Shown here: one piece after another, positions 37,007 through 44,977 of the stretch | Numbering within the stretch: position 1 is the first letter of the stretch | Layout of the letters: each line of letters opens with the position of its first letter | Assembly: GCA_947174325.1 (NCBI GenBank) | Contig: CAMWIL010000004.1 | Span: 1-44,977, forward strand | Reading direction: 5' to 3' | Length of the DNA: 44,977 nucleotides | Source: an uncultured Clostridia bacterium | GTDB taxonomy: Bacteria > Bacillota > Clostridia > Christensenellales > UBA3700 | Program-made: the position numbers and the translations under genes | Notes under the pieces: model-generated | What the model was told of the DNA's origin: nothing | The model's input: only the letters and a program-made list of their open reading frames with translations | The model's database searches: none

Positions 37007-37046
37007 ATTGTACCTACCTTTTTTGATTTATTTTGAAATCAATTTT

Positions 37047-37075
37047 ATTATATCAAAATATATCTTCTTAATCAA
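37047..37075 (-). promoter_or_regulatory. Putative purF promoter
   Basis: Minus strand TTGATT-N17-TATAAT. Confidence 0.65.
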
Positions 37076-37210
37076 ACATATTAGTGCAATAAAATAAATT
37101 TTTCGCTACTAAATTTAACCAATTTAACAGCAAAACAGATTGGTCGTAATAATAAAATCTCACGATTGCTCTTATATCATTATATTGATATATTAATTAT
37201 AAAATAATAT

Positions 37211-37251
37211 AGACAAAGGCGCATGATCTTTTGATCACGCGCCCTTGTGTC
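37211..37251 (-). terminator. Hairpin downstream of glnN
   Basis: GACAAAGGCGCATGATC-tttt-GATCACGCGCCCTTGTGTC. Confidence 0.6.
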
Positions 37252-37288
37252 AATAACGTACTACCTTTTATATTGTGAAACTTGCTGA

Positions 37289-39373
37289 TTAATCTTTTAC
37301 GGAGAAGAGTATAGCGCCGTAGGTTGGGAACGGCCAATACTTGTCGGCTGTGTTGACTTCCATTTCGTCAGCCGTCTTTCTCAATGCGTTCATTACCGGA
37401 ATGACGTCGCTGCGATAGAACATCGCTTTTTGCGCTATATCCGTTACGGCTTCCGCGTCGTGTACTTTTGCAGCCAACTTTTCAAGAGATTTAGCCGCGT
37501 CTGCGCTGAGTTTTGTCAACTTCTTTGCGGTAGCTATCTGCGCCGTCGCTTCAAAGCCGAGTTCCTTCGTCGCAAGAGCCGTCTTTGCCAATTCTTTTAC
37601 GTAAGTAGTTACGGCAGGCAAAATTTGTTTGTTTGCCATATCTATCATTGTCAAAGCTTCGATGTTGACGACTTTGGAATAATTTTCGAGCATTATGTCC
37701 GTTCTCGATTCTACTTCCAAAGCGGAGAATATACCGTGCTTTTCAAAGAGAGCGATATTTTTTGCGCTTTTGAAATACGGAAGAGCTTCGGGAGTGGATT
37801 CAAGATTGAGAAGTCCTCTCTTCTTTGCTTCTTTTACCCATTCGTCGGAATAGCCGTTGCCGTTGAAGACGATTTTTCTGTGCGCGACGAACGTCTTTTT
37901 GATGAGTTCTTTGACTGCTGACATAAAGTCGGCTGCGCCTTCGAGTTCGTTTGCAAACTGATCGAGAGATTCCGCAACTATAGTGTTGAGAATGATGTTA
38001 GGTCCGGCTATCGAGAAGGTCGAGCCCAACATTCTGAATTCAAACTTATTGCCTGTAAAAGCAAACGGGGAAGTACGGTTTCTATCCGTAGAGTCCTTCG
38101 TGAATTTGGGAAGAGAACTCGTTCCTATTTCGTATTCGCATCTTGCGCGTTTGCTGTACGTTCTGTCTTCTGCGATCGCCGTGAGAATACCGTCGAGTTC
38201 TTCGCCGAGGAACATCGATACTATCGCCGGAGGAGCTTCGTTTGCGCCCAATCTGTGGTCGTTGCCCGCGCTTGCTACGCTAAGTCTCAAAAGATCTTGA
38301 TAATCGTCTACCGCTTTTATCACTGCGGCAAGGAAAAGCAAGAATTGAGCGTTGTCCTCAGGAGTGTCGCCCGGTTCTAAAAGGTTTTCGCCTTTGTCCG
38401 TGGACATTGACCAGTTGTTGTGCTTTCCGCTTCCGTTTACGCCTTCAAAAGGTTTTTCGTGGAGAAGACATACCATACCGTGACGGCTCGCGATCTTCTT
38501 CATCATTTCCATCGTCAACTGGTTTGCGTCCGAAGCTACGTTGGATTGAGAGAATATCGGAGCAAGCTCGTGCTGAGCCGGCGCGACTTCGTTGTGTTTC
38601 GTCTTGGCGAGAATTCCCAATTTCCAAAGTTCCGTATCGAGATCCGCCATATATTTTACTACTCTTTGTTTGATCGTACCGAAGTAGTGGTCTTCGAGTT
38701 CCTGTCCCTTGGGAGCGGGCGCGCCGAAGAGCGTGCGACCGGTGTAGATAAGATCCTTTCTCTTTTCGTATACGCTTTTGTCAATGAGGAAGTATTCTTG
38801 TTCCGGTCCGACGGTCGTAATCACTCTGTCTACGTTTTTACCGAAGAGTTTGAGTATTCTGCGAGCGGTCTTGCTGAGCGCTTGCATAGATTTGAGTAGA
38901 GGAGTCTTTTTGTCAAGAACTTCGCCGGTGTACGATACGAAAGCCGTAGGTATGCACAAAGTGCCGTCCTTTATAAAAGCGTAAGACGTGGGATCCCAAG
39001 CGGTATATCCTCTTGCTTCAAAAGTCGCTCTTATTCCGCCTGATGGGAAAGACGACGCGTCAGGTTCGCCTTTGATAAGCTCTTTGCCGCTGAATTCCAT
39101 AATAACTTTGCCGTCTGCGGTAGGTTGTATAAAAGCGTCGTGCTTTTCCGCGGTGATACCCGTCATAGGTTGAAACCAGTGGGTATAGTGAGTGCAACCT
39201 TTTTCGATCGCCCAGTCTTTCATTGCGTTTGCGATCACAGTCGCGCAACTCAATGAAATAGGAGTGTCGTTGGCTATACAGGATTTCAGCTCCTTGTAAG
39301 TGTACTTTGGAAGTCTTTCCTGCATTACGGTGTCGTTGAATACGAGAGATCCGAAGATTTCTGACATTACCAT
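37289..39373 (-). CDS. glnN: Type III glutamine synthetase
   Basis: 694 aa; [19 protein letters not shown]...[15 protein letters not shown]...[20 protein letters not shown]...[15 protein letters not shown]...[10 protein letters not shown]. Confidence 0.95.
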   Translation of the reverse strand: MVMSEIFGSLVFNDTVMQERLPKYTYKELKSCIANDTPISLSCATVIANAMKDWAIEKGCTHYTHWFQPMTGITAEKHDAFIQPTADGKVIMEFSGKELIKGEPDASSFPSGGIRATFEARGYTAWDPTSYAFIKDGTLCIPTAFVSYTGEVLDKKTPLLKSMQALSKTARRILKLFGKNVDRVITTVGPEQEYFLIDKSVYEKRKDLIYTGRTLFGAPAPKGQELEDHYFGTIKQRVVKYMADLDTELWKLGILAKTKHNEVAPAQHELAPIFSQSNVASDANQLTMEMMKKIASRHGMVCLLHEKPFEGVNGSGKHNNWSMSTDKGENLLEPGDTPEDNAQFLLFLAAVIKAVDDYQDLLRLSVASAGNDHRLGANEAPPAIVSMFLGEELDGILTAIAEDRTYSKRARCEYEIGTSSLPKFTKDSTDRNRTSPFAFTGNKFEFRMLGSTFSIAGPNIILNTIVAESLDQFANELEGAADFMSAVKELIKKTFVAHRKIVFNGNGYSDEWVKEAKKRGLLNLESTPEALPYFKSAKNIALFEKHGIFSALEVESRTDIMLENYSKVVNIEALTMIDMANKQILPAVTTYVKELAKTALATKELGFEATAQIATAKKLTKLSADAAKSLEKLAAKVHDAEAVTDIAQKAMFYRSDVIPVMNALRKTADEMEVNTADKYWPFPTYGAILFSVKD

Positions 39374-39402
39374 AATATATCTCCTTAAAATTTGTTTTCG
39401 GT

Positions 39403-39445
39403 AAAAAAAATAGGCGCTAGACGGAATTTCTCCCGAATAGCGCCT
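39403..39445 (-). terminator. Intrinsic terminator-like hairpin inside the glnN 5' leader
   Basis: Minus strand AGGCGCTA...TAGCGCCT followed by ATTTTTTTT, upstream of the glnN RBS. Confidence 0.8.
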
Positions 39446-39458
39446 TTGCTACACTAAC

Positions 39459-39487
39459 AGTATATATTCCTCAAACTCGGTTGTCAA
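39459..39487 (-). promoter_or_regulatory. Putative glnN promoter
   Basis: Minus strand TTGACA-N17-TATACT. Confidence 0.75.
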
Positions 39488-39765
39488 ATAAATTCAAACG
39501 GTTTTTTTACTTTTTTTCACTTTTCTCGACAGCTCGTATTTTTTTCCGGCTACAAAATATTACGCGCAAAAGAGGGAAAAATATTTTATCATATTATGGA
39601 CGATTTGGCAGTAAAGCGTTTAAAATTAATTTTGTAAACGTTTTTTGAATGATAATTTATATTTGTCAATAAAGCAATTTTTGTCGATTAAATCTCCCAA
39701 AATAGAACTATTTTGGCTTAAATCATAAAAAATTCAAGTATTATAAAAAATATTTTTCAAATTAT

Positions 39766-39795
39766 TTGACAAGGACGATTTGGTAGAATTATAAT
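39766..39795 (+). promoter_or_regulatory. Putative promoter of split glutamate synthase operon
   Basis: TTGACA-N18-TATAAT. Confidence 0.65.
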
Positions 39796-39857
39796 GCCTA
39801 CAAGAGAGGACGGAAGTCTATCGTTTTTTAGTTTTCCGTCAAAGAAAGGAGTACGTT

Positions 39858-40952
39858 ATGCCAAAGGAAGGAGAGGTAAGAATTCCGTCGGGATGCGCGA
39901 TATCGGGCATCTTTTCAAAGAGCGGAAAACTTACGAACGGAGAGAAGATCATATCTTCGATCGCGACTATGCACGATAGATCCAACGGTCTGGGAGGCGG
40001 TTTTGCAGGGTACGGAATTTATCCGCAATACGCAGATTTTTACGCATTTCATATATTTTACGACGACAACGAGATAAGAAAGGAAGCGGAAAACTTTTTA
40101 TACAAAAACTTTTTTATCGTCAATATGTCAATGATACCTATACGCAAGACCAAAAAGATATCGGACGAACCGTTGATTTTGAGATACTTCGTCAAGCCGC
40201 TTGACGCGAGATTGCACGAGACAAATCTTGAAGAAAAGGAATTCGTGGCGAGAATGGTCATAAAGGTCAATACGACGATAAAAGGCGCGTATATCTTTTC
40301 CAGCGGCAAGAATATGGGAATTTTCAAGGCGGTCGGCTTTCCCGAAGACGTAGGAGAGTATTACAGACTCGAAGAGTACGACGCGTACTGTTGGACGGCG
40401 CACGGAAGATATCCGACGAATACTCCCGGTTGGTGGGGCGGCGCGCATCCGTTCGGTATGCTCGATTATTCGGTAGTTCACAACGGCGAAATATCTTCTT
40501 ACGACGCAAACAGACGTTATATAGAAATGTTCGGATATAAATGCACTCTTATGACGGATACGGAAGTTATCGCTTACGTGATCGACTATCTTTGCCGTCG
40601 CAAAGGTCTTAAAATGGAAGAGGCGGCTCAGGTCATCGCCGCGCCGTTTTGGACGACGATAGAGAAAAAACCTCCTGAAGAAAGAGCGCTTGCGGAGTAT
40701 TTGCGAAATACTTTTTCGAGTTTGCTTATCACAGGTCCGTTTAGCATAATGGTGGGATTTGAAAACGGTCTTATGGCGCTCAACGACAGACTCAAATTGA
40801 GAAGTATGGTCGTGGGCGAAAAGGACGATATGGTCTATATAGCAAGCGAAGAGTGCGCTATAAGAGTTATCGAACCGAATCTTGACAGGATATGGGCGCC
40901 GAGAGGCGGAGAGCCCGTAATTGTCACGTTGGATAAAAAGGAGGATAAATAG
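39858..40952 (+). CDS. Glutamate synthase, class II glutamine amidotransferase subunit
   Basis: IPSGCAISGIFSKSGKLTNGEKIISSIATMHDRSNGLGGGFAGYGIYP...AHGRYPTNTPGWWGGAHPF...VVHNGEISSYDANRRYIEMFG. Confidence 0.92.
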   Translation: MPKEGEVRIPSGCAISGIFSKSGKLTNGEKIISSIATMHDRSNGLGGGFAGYGIYPQYADFYAFHIFYDDNEIRKEAENFLYKNFFIVNMSMIPIRKTKKISDEPLILRYFVKPLDARLHETNLEEKEFVARMVIKVNTTIKGAYIFSSGKNMGIFKAVGFPEDVGEYYRLEEYDAYCWTAHGRYPTNTPGWWGGAHPFGMLDYSVVHNGEISSYDANRRYIEMFGYKCTLMTDTEVIAYVIDYLCRRKGLKMEEAAQVIAAPFWTTIEKKPPEERALAEYLRNTFSSLLITGPFSIMVGFENGLMALNDRLKLRSMVVGEKDDMVYIASEECAIRVIEPNLDRIWAPRGGEPVIVTLDKKEDK

Positions 40953-40954
40953 TT

Positions 40955-42460
40955 ATGGCGATCAACTATATATATCCTGTTTATGAAGTAGTAAGAAACG
41001 CGTCCAGATGCGTCAACTGCAAGATATGCGAAAAACAGTGCGCCAACGGCGTGCATAAATTCGACGCGAAAAACGGCATTATGATTGCCGACGAAAGTAA
41101 GTGCGTCAACTGTCATAGATGCGTGGCTACCTGTCCTACGAGAGCGCTCAAAATCGTTAAGTCGGACAACACTTACAGAGAAAACGCCAACTGGTCGGCA
41201 GAGTCGATGAAAGAGATATACAAGCAGGCGGAAAGCGGCGGCGTGTTGCTTTCGTCAATGGGCAATCCTCAACCTTTGCCCGTATATTGGGACAAGATCG
41301 TGATAAACGCCGCGCAAGTCACAAACCCGTCCGTAGATCCGTTGAGAGAACCGATGGAAACGACGGTATTTTTGGGAAGCAAACCCGACGAGATCGTAAG
41401 GGATAAAGACGGTAAGATAGTCGATAATATGACTTCTCAACTCAAGCTTTCCACGCCGATAATGTTTTCGGCGATGAGCTACGGCTCGATAAGTTACAAC
41501 GCTCACGCAAGCTTGGCAAAAGCGGCTGAGAAGTTGGGAATTTTCTACAACACGGGCGAGGGCGGTCTGCACGAAGATTTTTACAGATACGGCAAGAATA
41601 CGATAGTGCAAGTCGCTTCGGGCAGATTCGGAGTATACAAGGATTATTTGGAAGCGGGCGCGTGTATAGAGATCAAAGTCGGTCAGGGCGCAAAGCCCGG
41701 TATCGGCGGACATTTGCCGGGTACGAAGATCGTAGGCGATATATCAAAAACGAGAATGATCCCCGTCGGCAGCGACGCAATTTCGCCCGCGCCTCATCAC
41801 GATATTTATTCTATCGAAGATCTGCGACAACTCGTCTATTCTCTCAAAGAAGCTACGGGCTATAAAAAGCCCATAGCCGTCAAAGTAGGCGCTGTGCATA
41901 ACGTGTCTGCAGTCGCGAGCGGTATTGCAAGAAGCGGCGCGGATATTATCGTAATAGACGGTTTTAGAGGCGGTACGGGAGCAACGCCCACGAGAATAAG
42001 AGACAACGTAGGTATACCTATAGAACTCGCTTTGGCAAGCGTCGATAAAAGATTGAGAGACGAGGGAATAAGAGGCAACGTGTCGTTGGTAGTAGGCGGA
42101 TCTATCCGCAACAGCGCGGACGTGATAAAAGCGATTGCGCTAGGCGCAGACGCATGTTATATTGCTACCGCCGCGCTTATGGCTATGGGCTGTCATCTTT
42201 GCAGGTCTTGTCATTTGGGTAAATGCAACTGGGGTATAGCTACGCAAGTTCCCGAACTCGTTCAAAGACTTGATCCCGAAGAAGGCTGCGACAGGCTCGT
42301 AAATCTCGTCAACGCTTGGACGCACGAGATAAAAGAAATGATGGGCGGTATGGGTATCAATTCCATCGAAGCGCTCAAAGGCAACAGGCTTATGCTTAGA
42401 GGCGTAGGCTTGAATGAGAAAGAGTTGGAGATACTTGGTATTAAACACGCAGGCGAGTGA
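40955..42460 (+). CDS. Glutamate synthase FMN-binding central subunit with two 4Fe-4S ferredoxin motifs
   Basis: CVNCKICEKQCANG, CVNCHRCVATCP; PGIGGHLPGTKIVGDISKTR; IVIDGFRGGTGATPTRIRDNVGIP; CHLCRSCHLGKCNWGIATQ. Confidence 0.94.
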   Translation: MAINYIYPVYEVVRNASRCVNCKICEKQCANGVHKFDAKNGIMIADESKCVNCHRCVATCPTRALKIVKSDNTYRENANWSAESMKEIYKQAESGGVLLSSMGNPQPLPVYWDKIVINAAQVTNPSVDPLREPMETTVFLGSKPDEIVRDKDGKIVDNMTSQLKLSTPIMFSAMSYGSISYNAHASLAKAAEKLGIFYNTGEGGLHEDFYRYGKNTIVQVASGRFGVYKDYLEAGACIEIKVGQGAKPGIGGHLPGTKIVGDISKTRMIPVGSDAISPAPHHDIYSIEDLRQLVYSLKEATGYKKPIAVKVGAVHNVSAVASGIARSGADIIVIDGFRGGTGATPTRIRDNVGIPIELALASVDKRLRDEGIRGNVSLVVGGSIRNSADVIKAIALGADACYIATAALMAMGCHLCRSCHLGKCNWGIATQVPELVQRLDPEEGCDRLVNLVNAWTHEIKEMMGGMGINSIEALKGNRLMLRGVGLNEKELEILGIKHAGE

Positions 42461-42600
42461 ACGACCGCGCAAAAGCGGCGCGCCTTTTGTCCTAACGACT
42501 AGAACGCCCTCGGGGTCACGTACGGAAAGTACGCTCACCGCTCGGTTGTTAGTGCACGGACAAAAATCACACCACTCTCCGCGCTCGCAATTATAGTTAA
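42461..42600. repeat. Palindromic intergenic element, family R3 copy B, inside the glutamate synthase operon
   Basis: TTTTGTCC...GGACAAAA and CTAACGAC...GTTGTTAG arms; CGTAC-ggaaa-GTACG centre; begins immediately after TGA 42460. Confidence 0.7.
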
Positions 42601-42633
42601 GAAGTAGAAGTGAAGAGTGAAGAAGTACGGATA

Positions 42634-42662
42634 GAGATTCCTCGACTTCGCTCGGAATGACG
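42634..42662. repeat. R4 dispersed repeat (opposite orientation to 34291..34330)
   Basis: GAGATTCCTCGACTTCGCTCGGAATGACG. Confidence 0.75.
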
Positions 42663-42726
42663 TTAAATCGGCTTAAAAGTTTGTGGAGTGCGTTGCTATA
42701 CGCGCTCGATATTAAAGGAGTAAGCA

Positions 42727-43449
42727 ATGTTGAAAATAGATTGTAAGGATAAACACTTTTCTGAAATAGGAAAAACGATAAGAGAGAGCAAGGATAAAGA
42801 AATAGTAATAGATAATTGTCTGGGACATAGGTATATTGCTTCGGGAGTAGGCGGAAAGGATATCGTTATCAACGGTACTCCGGGCAACGCTTTGGGATCT
42901 TATCTTGACGGTTGCAAGATCGTTGTCAACGGAAGCGCGCAAGACGCGGTCGGCGACACTATGAACGACGGAATTATAATCATTCACGGCAATAGCGGAG
43001 ACGCGACGGGTTACGCAATGCGCGGAGGTAAGATTTTTATCAAAGGCGACGCAGGCTATCGAGCAGGTATTCATATGAAAGCGTACAAAGATAAATTTCC
43101 CGTGCTGGTGATAGGCGGGAAAGCGGGAAGTTTTCTCGGAGAATATCAAGCGGGCGGAATAATACTCGTGTTGGGCGTAAACACCGACAGCAAGACCAAC
43201 GTAGGTTATTTTACCGGCAACGGTATGCACGGAGGAAAGATCATTTTAAGAAGCGACGAATTGCCCGATCTGCCTCCGCAGATAATATCAAGGAAAGCAA
43301 ACGCCGAGGATTTGCAAGAAATAGAAAAATACGTGCAAGAATATTGCTCGTATTTCGGCGGAGAGCCCAAAGATATAATGGAAAAAAGCTTTTACGTCCT
43401 CACTGCCGATTCGGCAAATCCATACAAACAACTTTATACTTCGCTATAA
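42727..43449 (+). CDS. Glutamate synthase GXGXG-domain subunit
   Basis: GNALGSYLDGCKIVVNGSAQDAVGDTMNDGIIIIHGNSGDATGYAMRGGKIFIKGDAGYRAGIHMK. Confidence 0.92.
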   Translation: MLKIDCKDKHFSEIGKTIRESKDKEIVIDNCLGHRYIASGVGGKDIVINGTPGNALGSYLDGCKIVVNGSAQDAVGDTMNDGIIIIHGNSGDATGYAMRGGKIFIKGDAGYRAGIHMKAYKDKFPVLVIGGKAGSFLGEYQAGGIILVLGVNTDSKTNVGYFTGNGMHGGKIILRSDELPDLPPQIISRKANAEDLQEIEKYVQEYCSYFGGEPKDIMEKSFYVLTADSANPYKQLYTSL

Positions 43450-43452
43450 AAA

Positions 43453-43480
43453 ATGCCGTCTTCGGACGGCAATTTTTTTT
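43453..43480 (+). terminator. Intrinsic terminator of glutamate synthase operon
   Basis: GCCGTC-ttcg-GACGGC followed by AATTTTTTTT. Confidence 0.85.
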
Positions 43481-43555
43481 GAATAAGTCTTTTAATGCGT
43501 AGTAAAATGTGTTACAATATCAATAATAAATCGAATAAGGATAAGAGGGAAAATT

Positions 43556-44251
43556 TTGAAATCATCTAGAAAACCGTTTATTTATATCATTTGCGTTATT
43601 ATGGTATTGTGCGTAAGCGTTTCGGCTTTTGTCGGTTGCGCTAAGGGAAGCGACGTTTATGACGTCGTCAAAAATACCAAGAAAGATAACTTTACTTTGC
43701 TCAACGAGAGCGCGAAGAAGGGACAGATAGTTTTGATAGGCGATTCGATAATAGAAATTTTTCCTACTGAAATGTTGGATATAGAAGGGAAAATCGTATA
43801 CAACAGAGGTATCAGCGGAGACCATTCCAACCGAATGTGCGAAAGACTTGACGACAACGCGCTCAATATATCGCCCTCTACCGTATTTATTTTGGTAGGC
43901 ACGAACGATTTGGCATTGGCAAGAGAACCGCAGGAGATAGTAAGTTATATCAATATGGCGGTATCTAAATGCAAGGACAGCGGAGTGGAAAACGTCGTAG
44001 TAAGTTCGCTTCTGCCGGTCAAGAAAAGCATAAATGCAAATATGGTCGGAATACGAAAGAATTCGGATATCGTCAGCGTAAACGAATATCTCAAACAGAC
44101 GTGCGAAACGCAAGGCGTGATATACGCGGACACCTATTCGAGCGTAGTAGACGAGAATGGCGAATTCGACGAAAATTACACTTACGACGGACTTCACCCA
44201 AATGCAAAGGGCTATCAAAAAATATGCGAAGTCATTGCGCCGTTGTTGTGA
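43556..44251 (+). CDS. SGNH/GDSL hydrolase lipoprotein
   Basis: Lipobox-like SAFVGC; IVLIGDSIIE, FILVGTNDLA, YDGLHPNAKGY. Confidence 0.92.
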   Translation: MKSSRKPFIYIICVIMVLCVSVSAFVGCAKGSDVYDVVKNTKKDNFTLLNESAKKGQIVLIGDSIIEIFPTEMLDIEGKIVYNRGISGDHSNRMCERLDDNALNISPSTVFILVGTNDLALAREPQEIVSYINMAVSKCKDSGVENVVVSSLLPVKKSINANMVGIRKNSDIVSVNEYLKQTCETQGVIYADTYSSVVDENGEFDENYTYDGLHPNAKGYQKICEVIAPLL

Positions 44252-44284
44252 TTTTATTCGTCTGCTTTTATATAGAGGGGAGTT

Positions 44285-44566
44285 TTATTTACTAAACACT
44301 TCTTGTCCTATCGCTAAACCAAAGGCAAAGGCTTCTTTGTACACTTCTTCGGAGTATAAAAGGTACTCGAGGTTAGAAGCCTCTTGTACCTCTTTATACA
44401 ACTCTAAAATTTGCGGGTATTTTTTCAACTGTTTTTCCAATTCAATAATTTTATCTAATGATTTTCTTTGCGCCTTTTGGTGTTTTTCACTTAGGCGAAT
44501 AGATTCAAGGTTTCCCCTTGCGCCAATAAGCATTTGCATAATTGCAGAAGATTTATAATGTTCCAT
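44285..44566 (-). CDS. DUF6809-like small protein
   Basis: 93 aa helical; C-term EEVYKEAFAFGLAIGQEVF resembles the F.(x)GF.LG pattern of that family. Confidence 0.55.
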   Translation of the reverse strand: MEHYKSSAIMQMLIGARGNLESIRLSEKHQKAQRKSLDKIIELEKQLKKYPQILELYKEVQEASNLEYLLYSEEVYKEAFAFGLAIGQEVFSK

Positions 44567-44596
44567 AGTTTTACCTCCTTTACGTTATTTTTTAGC

Positions 44597-44650
44597 ATTA
44601 TACATCAGTCTAAAACTGATAGTCAAGCGTTTTTCAGTTTGGAACTGATA
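44597..44650 (-). promoter_or_regulatory. Promoter with palindromic operator-like sites
   Basis: Minus strand TTGACT-N18-TATAAT with ATCAGT-ctaaa-ACTGAT (44604..44620) in the spacer; second palindrome TCAGTT-tgg-AACTGA (44634..44648). Confidence 0.7.
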
Positions 44651-44687
44651 AAATAAATATCATTAAAATTTAGGACATTATTGAATT

Positions 44688-44912
44688 ATGATAACATCAG
44701 AGCAAATTAAATTAAAATTTCAAGAGATTGTTAAAGAAGTAATTAAATTTAGCGGGCAATCGCAGGCTGAAATTGCTAGGAAAATAGGCGTAAGACCTCA
44801 AACTATGACGGATTACTTGAAAGGCAAAATAATGCCTTCGCTTGACACTTTCGCCAACTTGTGTAAAGTCTTAGATCTTGACCCTGTCGAAATACTTTGC
44901 TTAAATGACTAA
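44688..44912 (+). CDS. XRE-family HTH regulator
   Basis: SQAEIARKIGVRPQTMTDYLKGKIMPSLDTFANLCKVLDLDPVEIL. Confidence 0.88.
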   Translation: MITSEQIKLKFQEIVKEVIKFSGQSQAEIARKIGVRPQTMTDYLKGKIMPSLDTFANLCKVLDLDPVEILCLND

Positions 44913-44977
44913 ATATAAATATTTTATATAGAATTATTATTTTCAAAACTTGATATTTGGCAATTAGTGAGCTATAA

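Noticed and set aside
39794-39979. 61-aa ORF overlapping the start of the glutamate synthase amidotransferase gene
   Set aside because: Out-of-frame with the GATase, which has a better RBS (AAAGGAG) and clear homology.
1-44977. tRNA, rRNA or transposase genes
   Set aside because: No cloverleaf-like CCA ends, rRNA signatures or transposase motifs were recognised by eye; a tRNAscan/Infernal run would be needed to be certain.

Overview
The window looks like a chromosomal segment from a low-to-mid GC Bacillota/Clostridia-like bacterium; this is inferred from gene order and protein motifs, with no search run. From about 2.2 to 18.0 kb it carries an uninterrupted S10-spc-alpha ribosomal protein cluster, rpsJ to rplQ, including secY, adk, map, a KOW protein, infA and rpoA. 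Next comes a 2311-aa repeat-rich envelope protein, an alpha/beta hydrolase-PPTase-ACP cluster, leuCDB on the minus strand, an SH3-like membrane protein, a WG-repeat protein and a cytidine-deaminase-like protein. After these lie purF, a type III glutamine synthetase divergent from a split three-subunit glutamate synthase, an SGNH lipoprotein and a divergent DUF6809-like/HTH pair. Accessory signals of most interest: (1) two paralogous divergent HTH / SLOG-like cassettes; (2) a ~107-bp imperfect palindromic repeat in three copies whose stems co-vary; (3) a 20-bp perfect inverted repeat with a competing local hairpin just upstream of the giant gene; (4) an RpoA-CTD-like domain fused to WG repeats; (5) a cytidine deaminase homologue lacking one canonical zinc cysteine; (6) a promoter-terminator leader in front of the type III glutamine synthetase; (7) a palindromic element that abuts stop codons. 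No rRNA, tRNA, CRISPR array or transposase was recognised.
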